From an uncultured Christensenellaceae bacterium (GTDB lineage: Bacteria; Bacillota; Clostridia; Christensenellales; Borkfalkiaceae), in the NCBI GenBank assembly GCA_910587825.1, contig CAJUNJ010000003.1, positions 12,738 through 76,737 on the forward strand: a stretch of 64,000 nt of DNA. The letters run 5' to 3'. The position numbers and the translations under genes were made by a program. The notes under the pieces were generated by a model, which worked only from the letters and a program-made list of their open reading frames with translations, was not told the origin of the DNA and searched no databases. Positions 9,082-17,305 of the stretch are shown one piece after another (within the stretch, counting starts at the first letter, position 1; each line of letters opens with the position of its first letter).

Positions 9082-9615
9082 ATGGAGATTGGCAACAAGA
9101 TAAAAAGGCTGAGGTTGCAGTTGAATTTATCGCAGGCGGAGCTTGCGGACAGGTGCGAACTGACGAAGGGCTATATATCACAGCTTGAAAACGATTTGAC
9201 TTCGCCGTCCATTTCGACTTTGTGCGACATACTTTCGGCGTTGGGTACCGACCTTTCGGAATTTTTCAAGCGTGAAGACGACCATAGAATTGTCTTTTCC
9301 GACGATGATTTTATCGAAAAGCACGAAAACGGTATGCTTTTGAAATGGATAATTCCCAATGCGCAGAAGAACGAAATGGAACCCGTGCTTGTAGAACTTT
9401 TATCGGGCGCGTCCACTTCGGTGGATTTCCCGCACGAAGGCGAGGAGTTCGGGTACGTATTGGAGGGTAAAATCTGCATCGAACTCGGCAAAAACAAGTA
9501 CGTCTGTAAAAAGGGCGAAACCTTTTATTACACCGCGGACAAGTCGCACAGCATAGTCAACAACGGGAAGAGCGGGGCTAAGTTTTTGTGGATATCCACA
9601 CCGCCCAACTTTTAA
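9082..9615 (+). CDS. XRE-family regulator with C-terminal cupin domain
   Basis: The protein has 177 aa. Residues 6-60 form a helix-turn-helix of the Cro/CI type (LSQAELADRCELTKGYISQLE). Residues 105-172 form a cupin sensor domain (HEGEEFGYVLEGKI...GETFYYTADKSHSI). This is the PuuR/MdrR-type architecture; such regulators often control polyamine or amino-acid uptake and degradation. It sits directly upstream of potABCD and downstream of paired 17-bp operators. I infer that it represses itself and probably the transporter, with a polyamine as likely ligand. The start has GCGGAGG 4 nt upstream. Confidence 0.9.
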   Translation: MEIGNKIKRLRLQLNLSQAELADRCELTKGYISQLENDLTSPSISTLCDILSALGTDLSEFFKREDDHRIVFSDDDFIEKHENGMLLKWIIPNAQKNEMEPVLVELLSGASTSVDFPHEGEEFGYVLEGKICIELGKNKYVCKKGETFYYTADKSHSIVNNGKSGAKFLWISTPPNF

Positions 9616-9734
9616 AACCCCGTCTAAGCGTCGCAATACTGCGTCAAGCTTATGTTTGCGCCAAGTCACAGCAAATCAAATTTTTCGTGATATATGGGCG
9701 CTGCCCCTTTTAAGATTAAATGGAGAAAATAAAA

Positions 9735-11246
9735 ATGAGCAAAAGCCAAAACATTATCGAATTAATTGACGTTAAAAAAGTATTCGACGACGAAACAGTC
9801 GCAGTCGACAGCTTTAATCTCGAAGTAGGGAAAGGTGAGTTCGTAACCTTTCTCGGCCCGTCGGGTTGCGGAAAAACAACGACTTTAAGAATGATTGCGG
9901 GGTTCGAACTGCCTACGTCGGGTAAAATTCTTTTAAACGGAGAGGATATAAGCAATCTTCCCCCCAACAAACGCCCCGTAAACACTGTATTCCAGAAATA
10001 CGCGCTTTTTCCCCATTTAAACGTATATGAAAATATAGCGTTCGGTCTTCGGCTTAAAAAAGTCGAAAATACTTACGTAAACAAAAACGGCGAAAGTTAT
10101 AAAAAATTACAAAAACTTTCCAAAGCCGACATAGACAAAAAAGTAAAAAAGGCGCTTGAAATAGTCGACCTTGAAGGCTTTGAAAAGCGCGGCGTAGCCA
10201 CGCTTTCGGGCGGACAGCAGCAGCGTATTGCCATTGCGCGCGCCATAGTAAACCAGCCCGAAATACTTCTTTTGGACGAGCCTTTGGGCGCGCTTGACCT
10301 TAAAATGCGCAAGGAGATGCAGATAGAGCTTAAAAAGATGCACAAGCGCCTCGGCATAACCTTTATCTACGTCACGCACGACCAGGAAGAGGCGCTTACT
10401 ATGTCGGACAAAATAGTAGTAATTAACGACGGCGAAATACAGCAGATAGGCACGCCCGACCAGATTTATAACGAACCCGTCAACACCTTCGTTGCGGACT
10501 TTATTGGCGAAAGCAACATATTCAACGGCGCGGTAGTGGGAAAACTTAAAGTCAAATTCTGCGGGGCGACTTTCGACTGCCTCGACGATTACGAGATTAA
10601 CCAGCTTGTCGACGTCGTCGTCCGTCCCGAGGATATTAAAATCTGCAGACCGGGGGAAGGACAGCTTAAAGGCACGGTCATATCTTCGGTGTTTAAGGGC
10701 GTGCATTACGAAATAACCGTCGAGCGCGGCAAGTTTGAAATTATAATACAAAGCACTTCTACGGCGCCAGTCGGCAGTACGATAGGTATGCGCATAGAAC
10801 CCGACGGCATACACCTTATGAACAAGGTTTACACGGTAAACCGCTACGACGGGGTTATAACCAAAAACAACAAAGTTCAGTTCGGCGACGGCGAATTCGA
10901 TTGCGACGTAACCCGCCTTTACGAAGGGTCTTCGTTGGACGAAGAGGGGTACCTCATTACCTCCGCTGGTGAGAAGATTGACCTTGCGGGCGTTGAAGTA
11001 AACGTCGAAGTAGACACGCACGACATAACGATGACCGACGACCTTGCCGCGGGCGGGGCGCAGGGCAATATCATTTCAATGATATATAAGGGCGACCATT
11101 ACCGCTATATTGTCAGAACCGAGGAAAACGAAGAGGACTACGTTTTCTCTTCGCCCGATATGTGGAACACGGGCGACCTTGTAGGTATTATCATACCCAA
11201 AGACAAAATTAAGCTCAGCTTAAAACAGGTCGGAGAGAGTGACTGA
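9735..11246 (+). CDS. potA: Spermidine/putrescine ABC transporter, ATP-binding subunit with extended C-terminus
   Basis: Energises polyamine import. GGAG at 9722-9725 overlaps an in-frame ATG at 9720 and lies 9 nt before the ATG at 9735, so I choose 9735 (503 aa). Walker A GPSGCGKTT is at 41-49, the signature LSGGQQQR at 157-164 and Walker B LLLDEPLGALD at 178-188. Two oddities: a Lys/Asn/Tyr-rich insertion of about 20 residues near 110-130 between the Q-loop and the signature, and a C-terminal part much longer than usual (PotA is normally about 350-380 aa), which looks like two successive TOBE-like beta domains. The end abuts potB. Confidence 0.92.
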   Translation: MSKSQNIIELIDVKKVFDDETVAVDSFNLEVGKGEFVTFLGPSGCGKTTTLRMIAGFELPTSGKILLNGEDISNLPPNKRPVNTVFQKYALFPHLNVYENIAFGLRLKKVENTYVNKNGESYKKLQKLSKADIDKKVKKALEIVDLEGFEKRGVATLSGGQQQRIAIARAIVNQPEILLLDEPLGALDLKMRKEMQIELKKMHKRLGITFIYVTHDQEEALTMSDKIVVINDGEIQQIGTPDQIYNEPVNTFVADFIGESNIFNGAVVGKLKVKFCGATFDCLDDYEINQLVDVVVRPEDIKICRPGEGQLKGTVISSVFKGVHYEITVERGKFEIIIQSTSTAPVGSTIGMRIEPDGIHLMNKVYTVNRYDGVITKNNKVQFGDGEFDCDVTRLYEGSSLDEEGYLITSAGEKIDLAGVEVNVEVDTHDITMTDDLAAGGAQGNIISMIYKGDHYRYIVRTEENEEDYVFSSPDMWNTGDLVGIIIPKDKIKLSLKQVGESD

Positions 11247-11247
11247 T

Positions 11248-12042
11248 ATGAAATTGCGCTTTAACAGAAGTCAGCTGTGTATTCCGTATGCGGTGTTTTT
11301 GACTGCGTTCGTAATAGCTCCGCTGTTCGTAATAGTGTACTACGCATTTACGGACGGGCAGGGACAGTTCACTTTTTCAAACTTTATAAACTTTTTTACA
11401 AGCACAAACACGTTGGGTACGCTTTTGTACAGCTTTGCGCTTGCGGTTGTAACCACGCTTGTCTGTCTTGTAATTGCCTACCCTACGGCTTACATTCTGG
11501 CGAGAAGTCCGCTTAAAAAGAAGCACGTACTTTTAATGCTGTTTATTATGCCTATGTGGATAAACTTCACGCTCAGGATAACGGCTTTAAAGGAGATACT
11601 TTCCGCGATAGAGGGCAATATCTCGGCTTACCCGTTCTTAAATTCGGTAATAGGTATGGCTTACGACTTTTTGCCGTTTATGATTTTACCGCTGTACACG
11701 TCGCTTCAAAAACTCGATAAAAGCCTGCTTGAAGCGGCTTCCGATTTGGGTGCGGACAAGCTTACAGTCTTTTTAAGGGTTACGCTGCCGCTGTCCGTAC
11801 CCGGCATAATTTCGGGTATGACGATGGTTCTTCTGCCGTCGATGACCAATTACGTCGTTCTGGATATGCTTTATAACAGCACATACATAATGGGCAGTCT
11901 TATAGGCAGTTATTTCAGTGCATACGACTGGAATAACGGTTCGCTTATCTCTCTCGTTCTGCTTGTAATAATACTTATCGTAACGCTTGTTACCGACAGA
12001 TTCAGCGACAAAGATTCCAACGCAAGGGGGGCGGTTTTATGA
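11248..12042 (+). CDS. potB: Spermidine/putrescine ABC transporter permease
   Basis: An inner-membrane permease of the MetI-like family with about six hydrophobic segments and the EAA loop (LEAASDLGADKLTVFLRVTLP), which contacts the ATPase. The GTG at 11239 is too close to GGAGAG (11232-11237). The ATG at 11248 has good spacing and starts 1 nt after the potA stop, so I prefer it (264 aa). The stop overlaps potC by 4 nt (ATGA). Confidence 0.93.
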   Translation: MKLRFNRSQLCIPYAVFLTAFVIAPLFVIVYYAFTDGQGQFTFSNFINFFTSTNTLGTLLYSFALAVVTTLVCLVIAYPTAYILARSPLKKKHVLLMLFIMPMWINFTLRITALKEILSAIEGNISAYPFLNSVIGMAYDFLPFMILPLYTSLQKLDKSLLEAASDLGADKLTVFLRVTLPLSVPGIISGMTMVLLPSMTNYVVLDMLYNSTYIMGSLIGSYFSAYDWNNGSLISLVLLVIILIVTLVTDRFSDKDSNARGAVL

Positions 12043-12833
12043 AAAAAGCTTTGCATATATGCTGGCTTGCGGCGGTGCTTGCCTTTATCTATATCCCCGT
12101 TCTTGTGCTTGCGGTATACAGTTTTACCGACGCTTCTATGGTCGGCGCGGGTATGGGCGGGTTTACGTTTAAAAACTACGTCAACCTGTTCGCCAACGAA
12201 GAACTGCGCAATATGATTTTGGGTACGGTGGCGCTTGCGTTCGTGACGGCGACAATATCCACCGTGCTTGCGACATTCGGGGCGATAGGCGCGTTTTATT
12301 CTAAAAAGCTTCCCAAAACGCTTTTGAATACGGCAAACCGTATACCCGTCGTCAATGCGGATATAGTAACTGGTTTTTCAATATGTATACTGCTTATAAT
12401 AATTCTCCGTGTAGATAAGGACACTTTTATACCGCTCGGCATAGGTCACGTCGTTCTTACTGCGCCGTTCGTCTATCTTTCCATACTTCCCAAGTTGAAG
12501 CAGATGGACAACAGCCTGTACGAAGCCGCGCTTGATTTGGGCGCAACTCCCGCGCAGGCGCTGTTTAAAGTAGTCATACCTCAGCTTATACCGGGCATAC
12601 TTTCGGGCTTTATGCTTGCGGTAACGCTTTCCCTTGACGACTATTTCGTAACAACTTATACCAAACCTTCTACGTTCGATACAATAAGCACTTACGTCGT
12701 CAACGCCACTAAGGGCAGTCAGACCGAAGTCAAGACGGCGCTGTGGGCGCTTTCCACCCTGATATTCTTAATCGTCATTGCAGCCGTCGTAATTATGAAC
12801 GTTCTCGGCAGAAGAAAGGAGAAGAGCAAATGA
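12039..12833 (+). CDS. potC: Spermidine/putrescine ABC transporter permease
   Basis: The second permease of the importer, 264 aa, with about six transmembrane segments and the EAA motif (YEAALDLGATPAQALFKVVIP). LDDYFVTTY is typical of PotC. It is coupled to potB and to potD by 4-nt ATGA overlaps at both ends, so the four pot genes form one translational unit. PotB and PotC are expected to pair as a heterodimer on a PotA dimer. Confidence 0.93.
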   Translation: MKKALHICWLAAVLAFIYIPVLVLAVYSFTDASMVGAGMGGFTFKNYVNLFANEELRNMILGTVALAFVTATISTVLATFGAIGAFYSKKLPKTLLNTANRIPVVNADIVTGFSICILLIIILRVDKDTFIPLGIGHVVLTAPFVYLSILPKLKQMDNSLYEAALDLGATPAQALFKVVIPQLIPGILSGFMLAVTLSLDDYFVTTYTKPSTFDTISTYVVNATKGSQTEVKTALWALSTLIFLIVIAAVVIMNVLGRRKEKSK

Positions 12834-14332
12834 AAAAACGCGTTGCGGTAGCGTCCGCCGTTATGCTTAGCGCTGCTTGCATAATCCCGCTTGCGGGCTG
12901 TTCGCAAAAGCAGGAAACGGTAGTTTTAAGGGTTGCAAACTGGGAAGAGTACATAGATTTGGGCGGTTGGGATGAAGACGAGCTTATAGATATAGGCGAC
13001 GGAATAATCGGCGTAAATTCTATGGTTGACGACTTTACCGAGTGGTTCAATTCCAATCCGGAATTCGGGTTCGACGTTAAGGTGGAGTACTCGACTTTCG
13101 GCACAAACGAAGATTTATACAACCGTCTGAGCCTGGGCGACGTGTACGATTTGGTTTGCCCTTCCGATTATATGATTATGAAATTACTTGCCGAAGACGC
13201 AGTAGAGCCTTATTCTGATCGGTTTTTAGACGGTACGGACAATTACTATGCCGCGGGCGTGTCGCCGTATATCGACGGCGTGTTCAAAGAAAACGGCTGG
13301 TACAAATACGCGGCGTGCTATATGTGGGGGACGACCGGGCTTGTCTACAACCCCGAAAAGATAAACGGTATTGAAGATGTTTCAAGCTGGGATATACTTG
13401 TAAACAAGGACTACAAAAGGCAGGTAACGGTAAAGGACAACGTACGCGACGCGTACTTTGCCGCTCTCGGAATTATCAACGGAGAAAAGCTTATGTCGGG
13501 CGGACTTGACAGGGGAGAACTCAGCCGCATTATGAACGATACCGACGGACAGGCTGTGGCAAAAGCCCAAGACGTGCTTAAAGCAATTAAGGAAAACGTC
13601 TATTCGTTTGAGACGGACGCGGGTAAATCGGATATGGTGACGGGCAAAGTAATTGCAAACTATCAATGGTCGGGCGACGCCGTGTTCATTATGGACGAAG
13701 CCGAAGACGACGCAAATTCCACCGAGCTTTGGTACTCTGTTCCCGCAGAGTGCGCAAATCTGTGGTTTGACGGATGGGTTAAACTTAAAAAGGGCATAGA
13801 CGGCGACGAACGACGCAATACCGCTGCGGAAGCTTTCGTCAACTTCCTTTCTCGTCCCGAAAACGCGGTAAGAAATATGTACTATATAGGTTACACTTCG
13901 GCTATTGCGGGCAAGCTTGTGTTCGATTATATGAAGTGTAACTACGGAGCCGAAGACGGGCAGGACAGCGTTGATTACGACGTAAGCTATTTCTTCGGCG
14001 GGGAAAGCGTACTTTCCGCCCCGACGGAAAATTTCGGGTTTGACAACGGCGAAATAAACCGCGGAAGGCAGCTTTTTGCGCAGTATCCGCCCGAAAACGT
14101 AATAGACAGAAGCGTCGTAATGCTTGATTTCGGCGACAGGCTGGGCGACATAAACCGTATGTGGATAAACGTGCGCTGTCTCGATTTGTTGGACATTTCG
14201 CCCGCTGTGGTGGGCGTGGTCGGCGGTATAGCCGCTCTGTCTGTGGCAGGCATACTTTTATACGTGTTCAGGTACAGGCTTTTTATAAACTATAAACCCA
14301 AAAAGGGTTACGAAAAATTGCAAAATAAATAA
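12830..14332 (+). CDS. potD: Spermidine/putrescine-binding lipoprotein with C-terminal membrane helix
   Basis: The start at 12830 overlaps the potC stop and follows AAAGGAG; the upstream in-frame codons lie inside potC. The 500-aa protein begins with a lipoprotein signal (lipobox LAGC at about residue 24) and continues with a PotD-type binding fold (VANWEEYIDLGG, CPSDYMI, WGTTGLVYN, NYQWSGDA). It is longer than the usual 350 aa. It also ends with a hydrophobic helix at about 456-480 followed by Arg/Lys-rich residues. A binding protein with both a lipid anchor and a C-terminal transmembrane anchor is unusual. Confidence 0.9.
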   Translation: MKKRVAVASAVMLSAACIIPLAGCSQKQETVVLRVANWEEYIDLGGWDEDELIDIGDGIIGVNSMVDDFTEWFNSNPEFGFDVKVEYSTFGTNEDLYNRLSLGDVYDLVCPSDYMIMKLLAEDAVEPYSDRFLDGTDNYYAAGVSPYIDGVFKENGWYKYAACYMWGTTGLVYNPEKINGIEDVSSWDILVNKDYKRQVTVKDNVRDAYFAALGIINGEKLMSGGLDRGELSRIMNDTDGQAVAKAQDVLKAIKENVYSFETDAGKSDMVTGKVIANYQWSGDAVFIMDEAEDDANSTELWYSVPAECANLWFDGWVKLKKGIDGDERRNTAAEAFVNFLSRPENAVRNMYYIGYTSAIAGKLVFDYMKCNYGAEDGQDSVDYDVSYFFGGESVLSAPTENFGFDNGEINRGRQLFAQYPPENVIDRSVVMLDFGDRLGDINRMWINVRCLDLLDISPAVVGVVGGIAALSVAGILLYVFRYRLFINYKPKKGYEKLQNK

Positions 14333-14334
14333 TT

Positions 14335-14361
14335 TCAGGGGCGGAAATTTTCCGCCCCTGA
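14335..14361. terminator. Bidirectional terminator between potD and the GNAT gene
   Basis: TCAGGGGCGGAA and TTCCGCCCCTGA form a strong stem with AT-rich flanks, placed between converging genes. Confidence 0.8.
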
Positions 14362-14374
14362 CCTATTTTGTATT

Positions 14375-14857
14375 TTATTTGCAGGCGTTGTCGAGCTTCG
14401 TCTTTTTGAAAACGAAGCAGTCGAGTTCTTCGTTATAATCATCCGTCGGGGTGTATCCGCAAGCGGTGAAGAAGTCAATCGCGCTTTCGTACGGCAGGCA
14501 GTAAGCTTTAAGGGTGCCGCTTTCCCGCAATTTCATTTCGGCGGTGTACAGAAGAAATTTACCGAAGCCCTGCCCGCGCGACTGCGGAACAACGTATATT
14601 TCCCGTATATCGCCCCAGCCTTCCATAAGGCACCATTCCCCGTCCCCGGCATCTGTCTGATAGATGGCGAAGCCTGCAAGCTTTCCGTCTTCTTCAAGTA
14701 CGTCTATGCTTAAAAGTCCGGCTAAAAGGTCGGGTATGACGTATTCTTCGGCAAGGTGTTTTGCATCGTCTTCACAGCCGAGTTCGGCGTAGTAATCGCA
14801 GAAAAGATTGATAAAACCGTCTTTGGTTTTTTCGTTGACGGGGGATACTTTAATCAT
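14375..14857 (-). CDS. GNAT family N-acetyltransferase
   Basis: The 160-aa single-domain acetyltransferase shows the acetyl-CoA motif A region (IREIYVVPQSRGQGFGKFLLYTAE), where the pyrophosphate loop reads RGQGFG, and a C-terminal block YESAIDFFTACGYTP typical of the fold. The substrate cannot be told from sequence. Its ATG overlaps the stop of the upstream metallophosphoesterase gene by 4 nt, so the two are co-translated. It ends before the terminator shared with potD. Confidence 0.85.
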   Translation of the reverse strand: MIKVSPVNEKTKDGFINLFCDYYAELGCEDDAKHLAEEYVIPDLLAGLLSIDVLEEDGKLAGFAIYQTDAGDGEWCLMEGWGDIREIYVVPQSRGQGFGKFLLYTAEMKLRESGTLKAYCLPYESAIDFFTACGYTPTDDYNEELDCFVFKKTKLDNACK

Positions 14858-16386
14858 ACGTCTATGCTCCTTAAAACGCGTTTTTCGGCGTTTGTGAATT
14901 TAATGTTTATTGCTTTGCCGTCTATTTCTATTGCCGTACCCGTAAATTCGTACGGCGCGACGCCCGCTTTGTCGGCGTAGCGGTTGCTTCTTATCGAACC
15001 GCGTACGACGGGGAAGTGTGCAAGCCGATTGTCGTCGCTTCCCGCTTGCTCGTATTTCGTCACGTGCGAGTGTCCGCAGACGGCAAGCTTAACCTTATTG
15101 TCGGTCAGTGAAACAAGCTCTCGCGCCCAGCCGTGCCAATGACATTTTTCTGATACGTATCCCGAAAGGGGATAGGCTATGTGGGATATTATTATATTGT
15201 TTTCGCCGCTCAGGTCAAGCCCTTTAAGCCATTGGCTCTGTTCGGCGCGTACCCTGTCAAAGTCTGCGATAGGGCTTATAAGCGGGTTGCCGTCGCTCAT
15301 ATCGTTGTTTGTGTCAAGTATAACAAGGTTGTATTCGCCCGTCTTAACAGTGTAATAAAAGCCCCTTTCGGCACACCCGACGTATTCACCGAGCGTTGCG
15401 GCAAGCGGTCCGTTGCATTCGTGGTTGCCACGCGTAAAAATTACGGGCAGTCCGCCTTTGGTTATTTTATGCGCAAGTTTATATATCAGCGAAATCTGGT
15501 AATAGCTTGACACGTCGCTTATTATGTCGCCGTTTAAAATAAGTAAATCGAGTTTTTCCCCGAAGTACGAACCTGCTTTTGCGGGACCCGAAGTAACGTC
15601 GTGCGTGTCGGAAATATTGTAAATCTGCAACCCGTCGTCACTGTCTACGGGACGGAAAGAATAAGTTTTGCTTATCTTTACACCCTTTGACGGCGCGTAG
15701 GCGGTGTTAAGTATTACGCTCTGCACGGCTATTGTATAGCCGCCCGCTCTGTCAAGTTCGCTTGACGGCACCGAAATTTTGTGCAGGGGACGTATTATTT
15801 TCTGTCCGTTGACGCTGTCGGTATAAGTTTTTCCGTTTACGGTCACTTCGGCTGCCGAATTATGCGAGGTGGCAAAAGCTATCTGGTATTCGTCTTCCAC
15901 GGCAAAAACGGCAGGTTGTGCGCTAACATAAAAGGGAGTGGCGTTGAATATGCCGAAAAGGCAGATAAACGCAAACGCCGTACATACGGTTATTGCCGAA
16001 GCTCTTTTCGCCTTTTGCGAAAGGCGGGGAAAGAGGAATATGAAGAAGGCAAGCGCGGAGAATATAAACGCCGTTATAAAGTACGGCTTCCCCGCGATAA
16101 GAAAGTACAGCAGTTTTGAAATGACGTACGCGAAGAAGAAAAAGTAACCCAGCGCAAACGCAAGCGATACGCATATTACCGTTACGTCCGCCCAACGCCT
16201 TTTAAATATAAAGATATTTGTAATTTCCGCTATAACGGGAAGCAACGCGGCTATGCCGCACAGTACGGGCAGGGCGGGGGAGGTGTACCACATATTTTTA
16301 AAAATTACCGCGCCAAACCCGAAATATTCCAAAATAAACAGCCCTGCGGTAATTAACGCGGCTAAGTTGGTCTTTGTAAGTTTCAT
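14854..16386 (-). CDS. Membrane-anchored metallophosphoesterase
   Basis: Starting at the ATG at 16386 (510 aa); an upstream TTG at 16416 would lie inside the rpmA terminator and is unlikely. About five hydrophobic helices fill residues 1-170. A calcineurin-like phosphoesterase domain follows at about 260-480, with the metal ligands of the family: SDTHD, GDIISD, RGNHE, SHIAYPLSGY and GHSH. The domain is predicted to face the outside. The substrate is unknown; cell-envelope phosphodiesters are possible. No clear ribosome site precedes the ATG. The GNAT gene is coupled downstream. Confidence 0.85.
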   Translation of the reverse strand: MKLTKTNLAALITAGLFILEYFGFGAVIFKNMWYTSPALPVLCGIAALLPVIAEITNIFIFKRRWADVTVICVSLAFALGYFFFFAYVISKLLYFLIAGKPYFITAFIFSALAFFIFLFPRLSQKAKRASAITVCTAFAFICLFGIFNATPFYVSAQPAVFAVEDEYQIAFATSHNSAAEVTVNGKTYTDSVNGQKIIRPLHKISVPSSELDRAGGYTIAVQSVILNTAYAPSKGVKISKTYSFRPVDSDDGLQIYNISDTHDVTSGPAKAGSYFGEKLDLLILNGDIISDVSSYYQISLIYKLAHKITKGGLPVIFTRGNHECNGPLAATLGEYVGCAERGFYYTVKTGEYNLVILDTNNDMSDGNPLISPIADFDRVRAEQSQWLKGLDLSGENNIIISHIAYPLSGYVSEKCHWHGWARELVSLTDNKVKLAVCGHSHVTKYEQAGSDDNRLAHFPVVRGSIRSNRYADKAGVAPYEFTGTAIEIDGKAINIKFTNAEKRVLRSIDV

Positions 16387-16391
16387 AAAAC

Positions 16392-16430
16392 AAATAAAAA
16401 ATAAGGCAATCCGCAAAAGGGGACTGCCTT
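16392..16430 (-). terminator. Terminator of the rplU-rpmA unit
   Basis: On the minus strand the stem AAGGCAGTCC / GGATTGCCTT (one mismatch) is followed by ATTTTTTATTT, 10 nt after the rpmA stop. Confidence 0.85.
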
Positions 16431-16439
16431 AAAAATCTC

Positions 16440-16718
16440 TTATTCTGCGACGGGATAAACGCAAACCTGCTTTCCGTCTCTGCCCACTCTTTCAAACTTA
16501 ACGGTGCCGTCGACCAACGCAAAAAGCGTATCGTCTTTACCCATACCGACGCCCGAGCCCGCCTTGAACTTGGAGCCGCGCTGTCTTACGAGAATGTTGC
16601 CCGCAAGCACATACTGACCGTCGGCACGCTTAACGCCGAGCATTTTGGGATTGCTGTCTCTGCCGTTATGCGATGAACCGGTACCTTTTTTATGGGCGAA
16701 TAAACGTAAAAATAACAT
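16440..16718 (-). CDS. rpmA: 50S ribosomal protein L27 with cleavable-type N-terminal extension
   Basis: L27 is at the peptidyl-transferase centre. The mature N-terminus AHKKGTGSSHNGRDSN is preceded by MLFLRLF, which resembles the short extension of Firmicutes L27 that the Prp protease removes before Ala. An AGGAGG site 9 nt upstream of the ATG confirms that the extension is translated. No in-frame start exists at the mature end. The usual prp (ysxB) gene between rplU and rpmA is missing; only 18 nt separate the genes. The length is 92 aa. Confidence 0.95.
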   Translation of the reverse strand: MLFLRLFAHKKGTGSSHNGRDSNPKMLGVKRADGQYVLAGNILVRQRGSKFKAGSGVGMGKDDTLFALVDGTVKFERVGRDGKQVCVYPVAE

Positions 16719-16736
16719 TATTTTATTCCTCCTGAA

Positions 16737-17099
16737 TTACTCCGCCGCGGCTTCAGCCTTAGCGCTTGCACTCTTTGCGGACTTTTTAGCCGCGGGTGCG
16801 CCGATTGCCGTTACTTTAATCTGGGTGTAGGGCTGTCTGTGACCCTGCTTTTTTCTTTCGTTTTTCTTGGCTTTGTACTTGAAGACGATAATCTTCTTTT
16901 CCTTGCCCTGAGCAACGACTTCCGCAGTCACTTTAACCTTTTCAACGTCCTTGCCGACCTTGATACCCTTCTCGTCGGCAGTTAAGACGACGGGGAACTG
17001 TACGGTCGCGCCGATTTCGGCGTTCAGCTTTTCAACCTTCAAAAGGTCGCCTTCGCAAACTTTATACTGTTTGCTTCCGTTCTCGAAAATAGCGTACAT
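16737..17099 (-). CDS. rplU: 50S ribosomal protein L21
   Basis: L21 binds 23S rRNA in the large subunit. The N-terminus MYAIFENGSKQYKV and the signature KYKAKKNERKKQGHRQPYTQ are clear. The 120-aa protein carries an Ala/Lys/Ser-rich tail of about 17 residues beyond the usual 103-aa end. GAGGAGGT lies just upstream of the ATG. It is preceded by its own promoter and a structured leader, and is co-transcribed with rpmA. Confidence 0.96.
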   Translation of the reverse strand: MYAIFENGSKQYKVCEGDLLKVEKLNAEIGATVQFPVVLTADEKGIKVGKDVEKVKVTAEVVAQGKEKKIIVFKYKAKKNERKKQGHRQPYTQIKVTAIGAPAAKKSAKSASAKAEAAAE

Positions 17100-17101
17100 A
17101 G

Positions 17102-17230
17102 TTTTTACCTCCTCTAACCAGTCTCGCCGGATATAAGACCCGTGGGGTTCAGGCAGTGCAAAGCACGTTTTAAAAAGCCTGTTCCGAGCGGCTCGACAAT
17201 TACTTTAACATAAGCGGTTTGCCGTGTCAA
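17102..17230 (-). promoter_or_regulatory. rplU promoter and probable L21 leader RNA
   Basis: On the minus strand TTGACA (17225-17230) and TAAAGT (17202-17207) are 17 nt apart. The leader of about 95 nt that follows contains a CCTGAACCCCACGGG segment and a GGCGAGACTGG segment before the ribosome site. These resemble the Firmicutes L21 leader (Rfam L21_leader), which is thought to bind L21 for autoregulation. The promoter is clear; the leader family match is from memory. Confidence 0.55.
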
Positions 17231-17305
17231 GCATTTTAAGGTTGCAGTGAGAATAATTTTTACCGCATACGGGCAAAATTAGGATAAGGAACTTAAGGAG
17301 CGTTT

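Noticed and set aside
9720..9734. ATG at 9720 as the potA start
   Set aside because: It overlaps the GGAG that is correctly spaced for the ATG at 9735.
16386..16416. TTG start extending the metallophosphoesterase by ten residues
   Set aside because: It falls inside the rpmA terminator hairpin; the ATG at 16386 begins a proper membrane segment.
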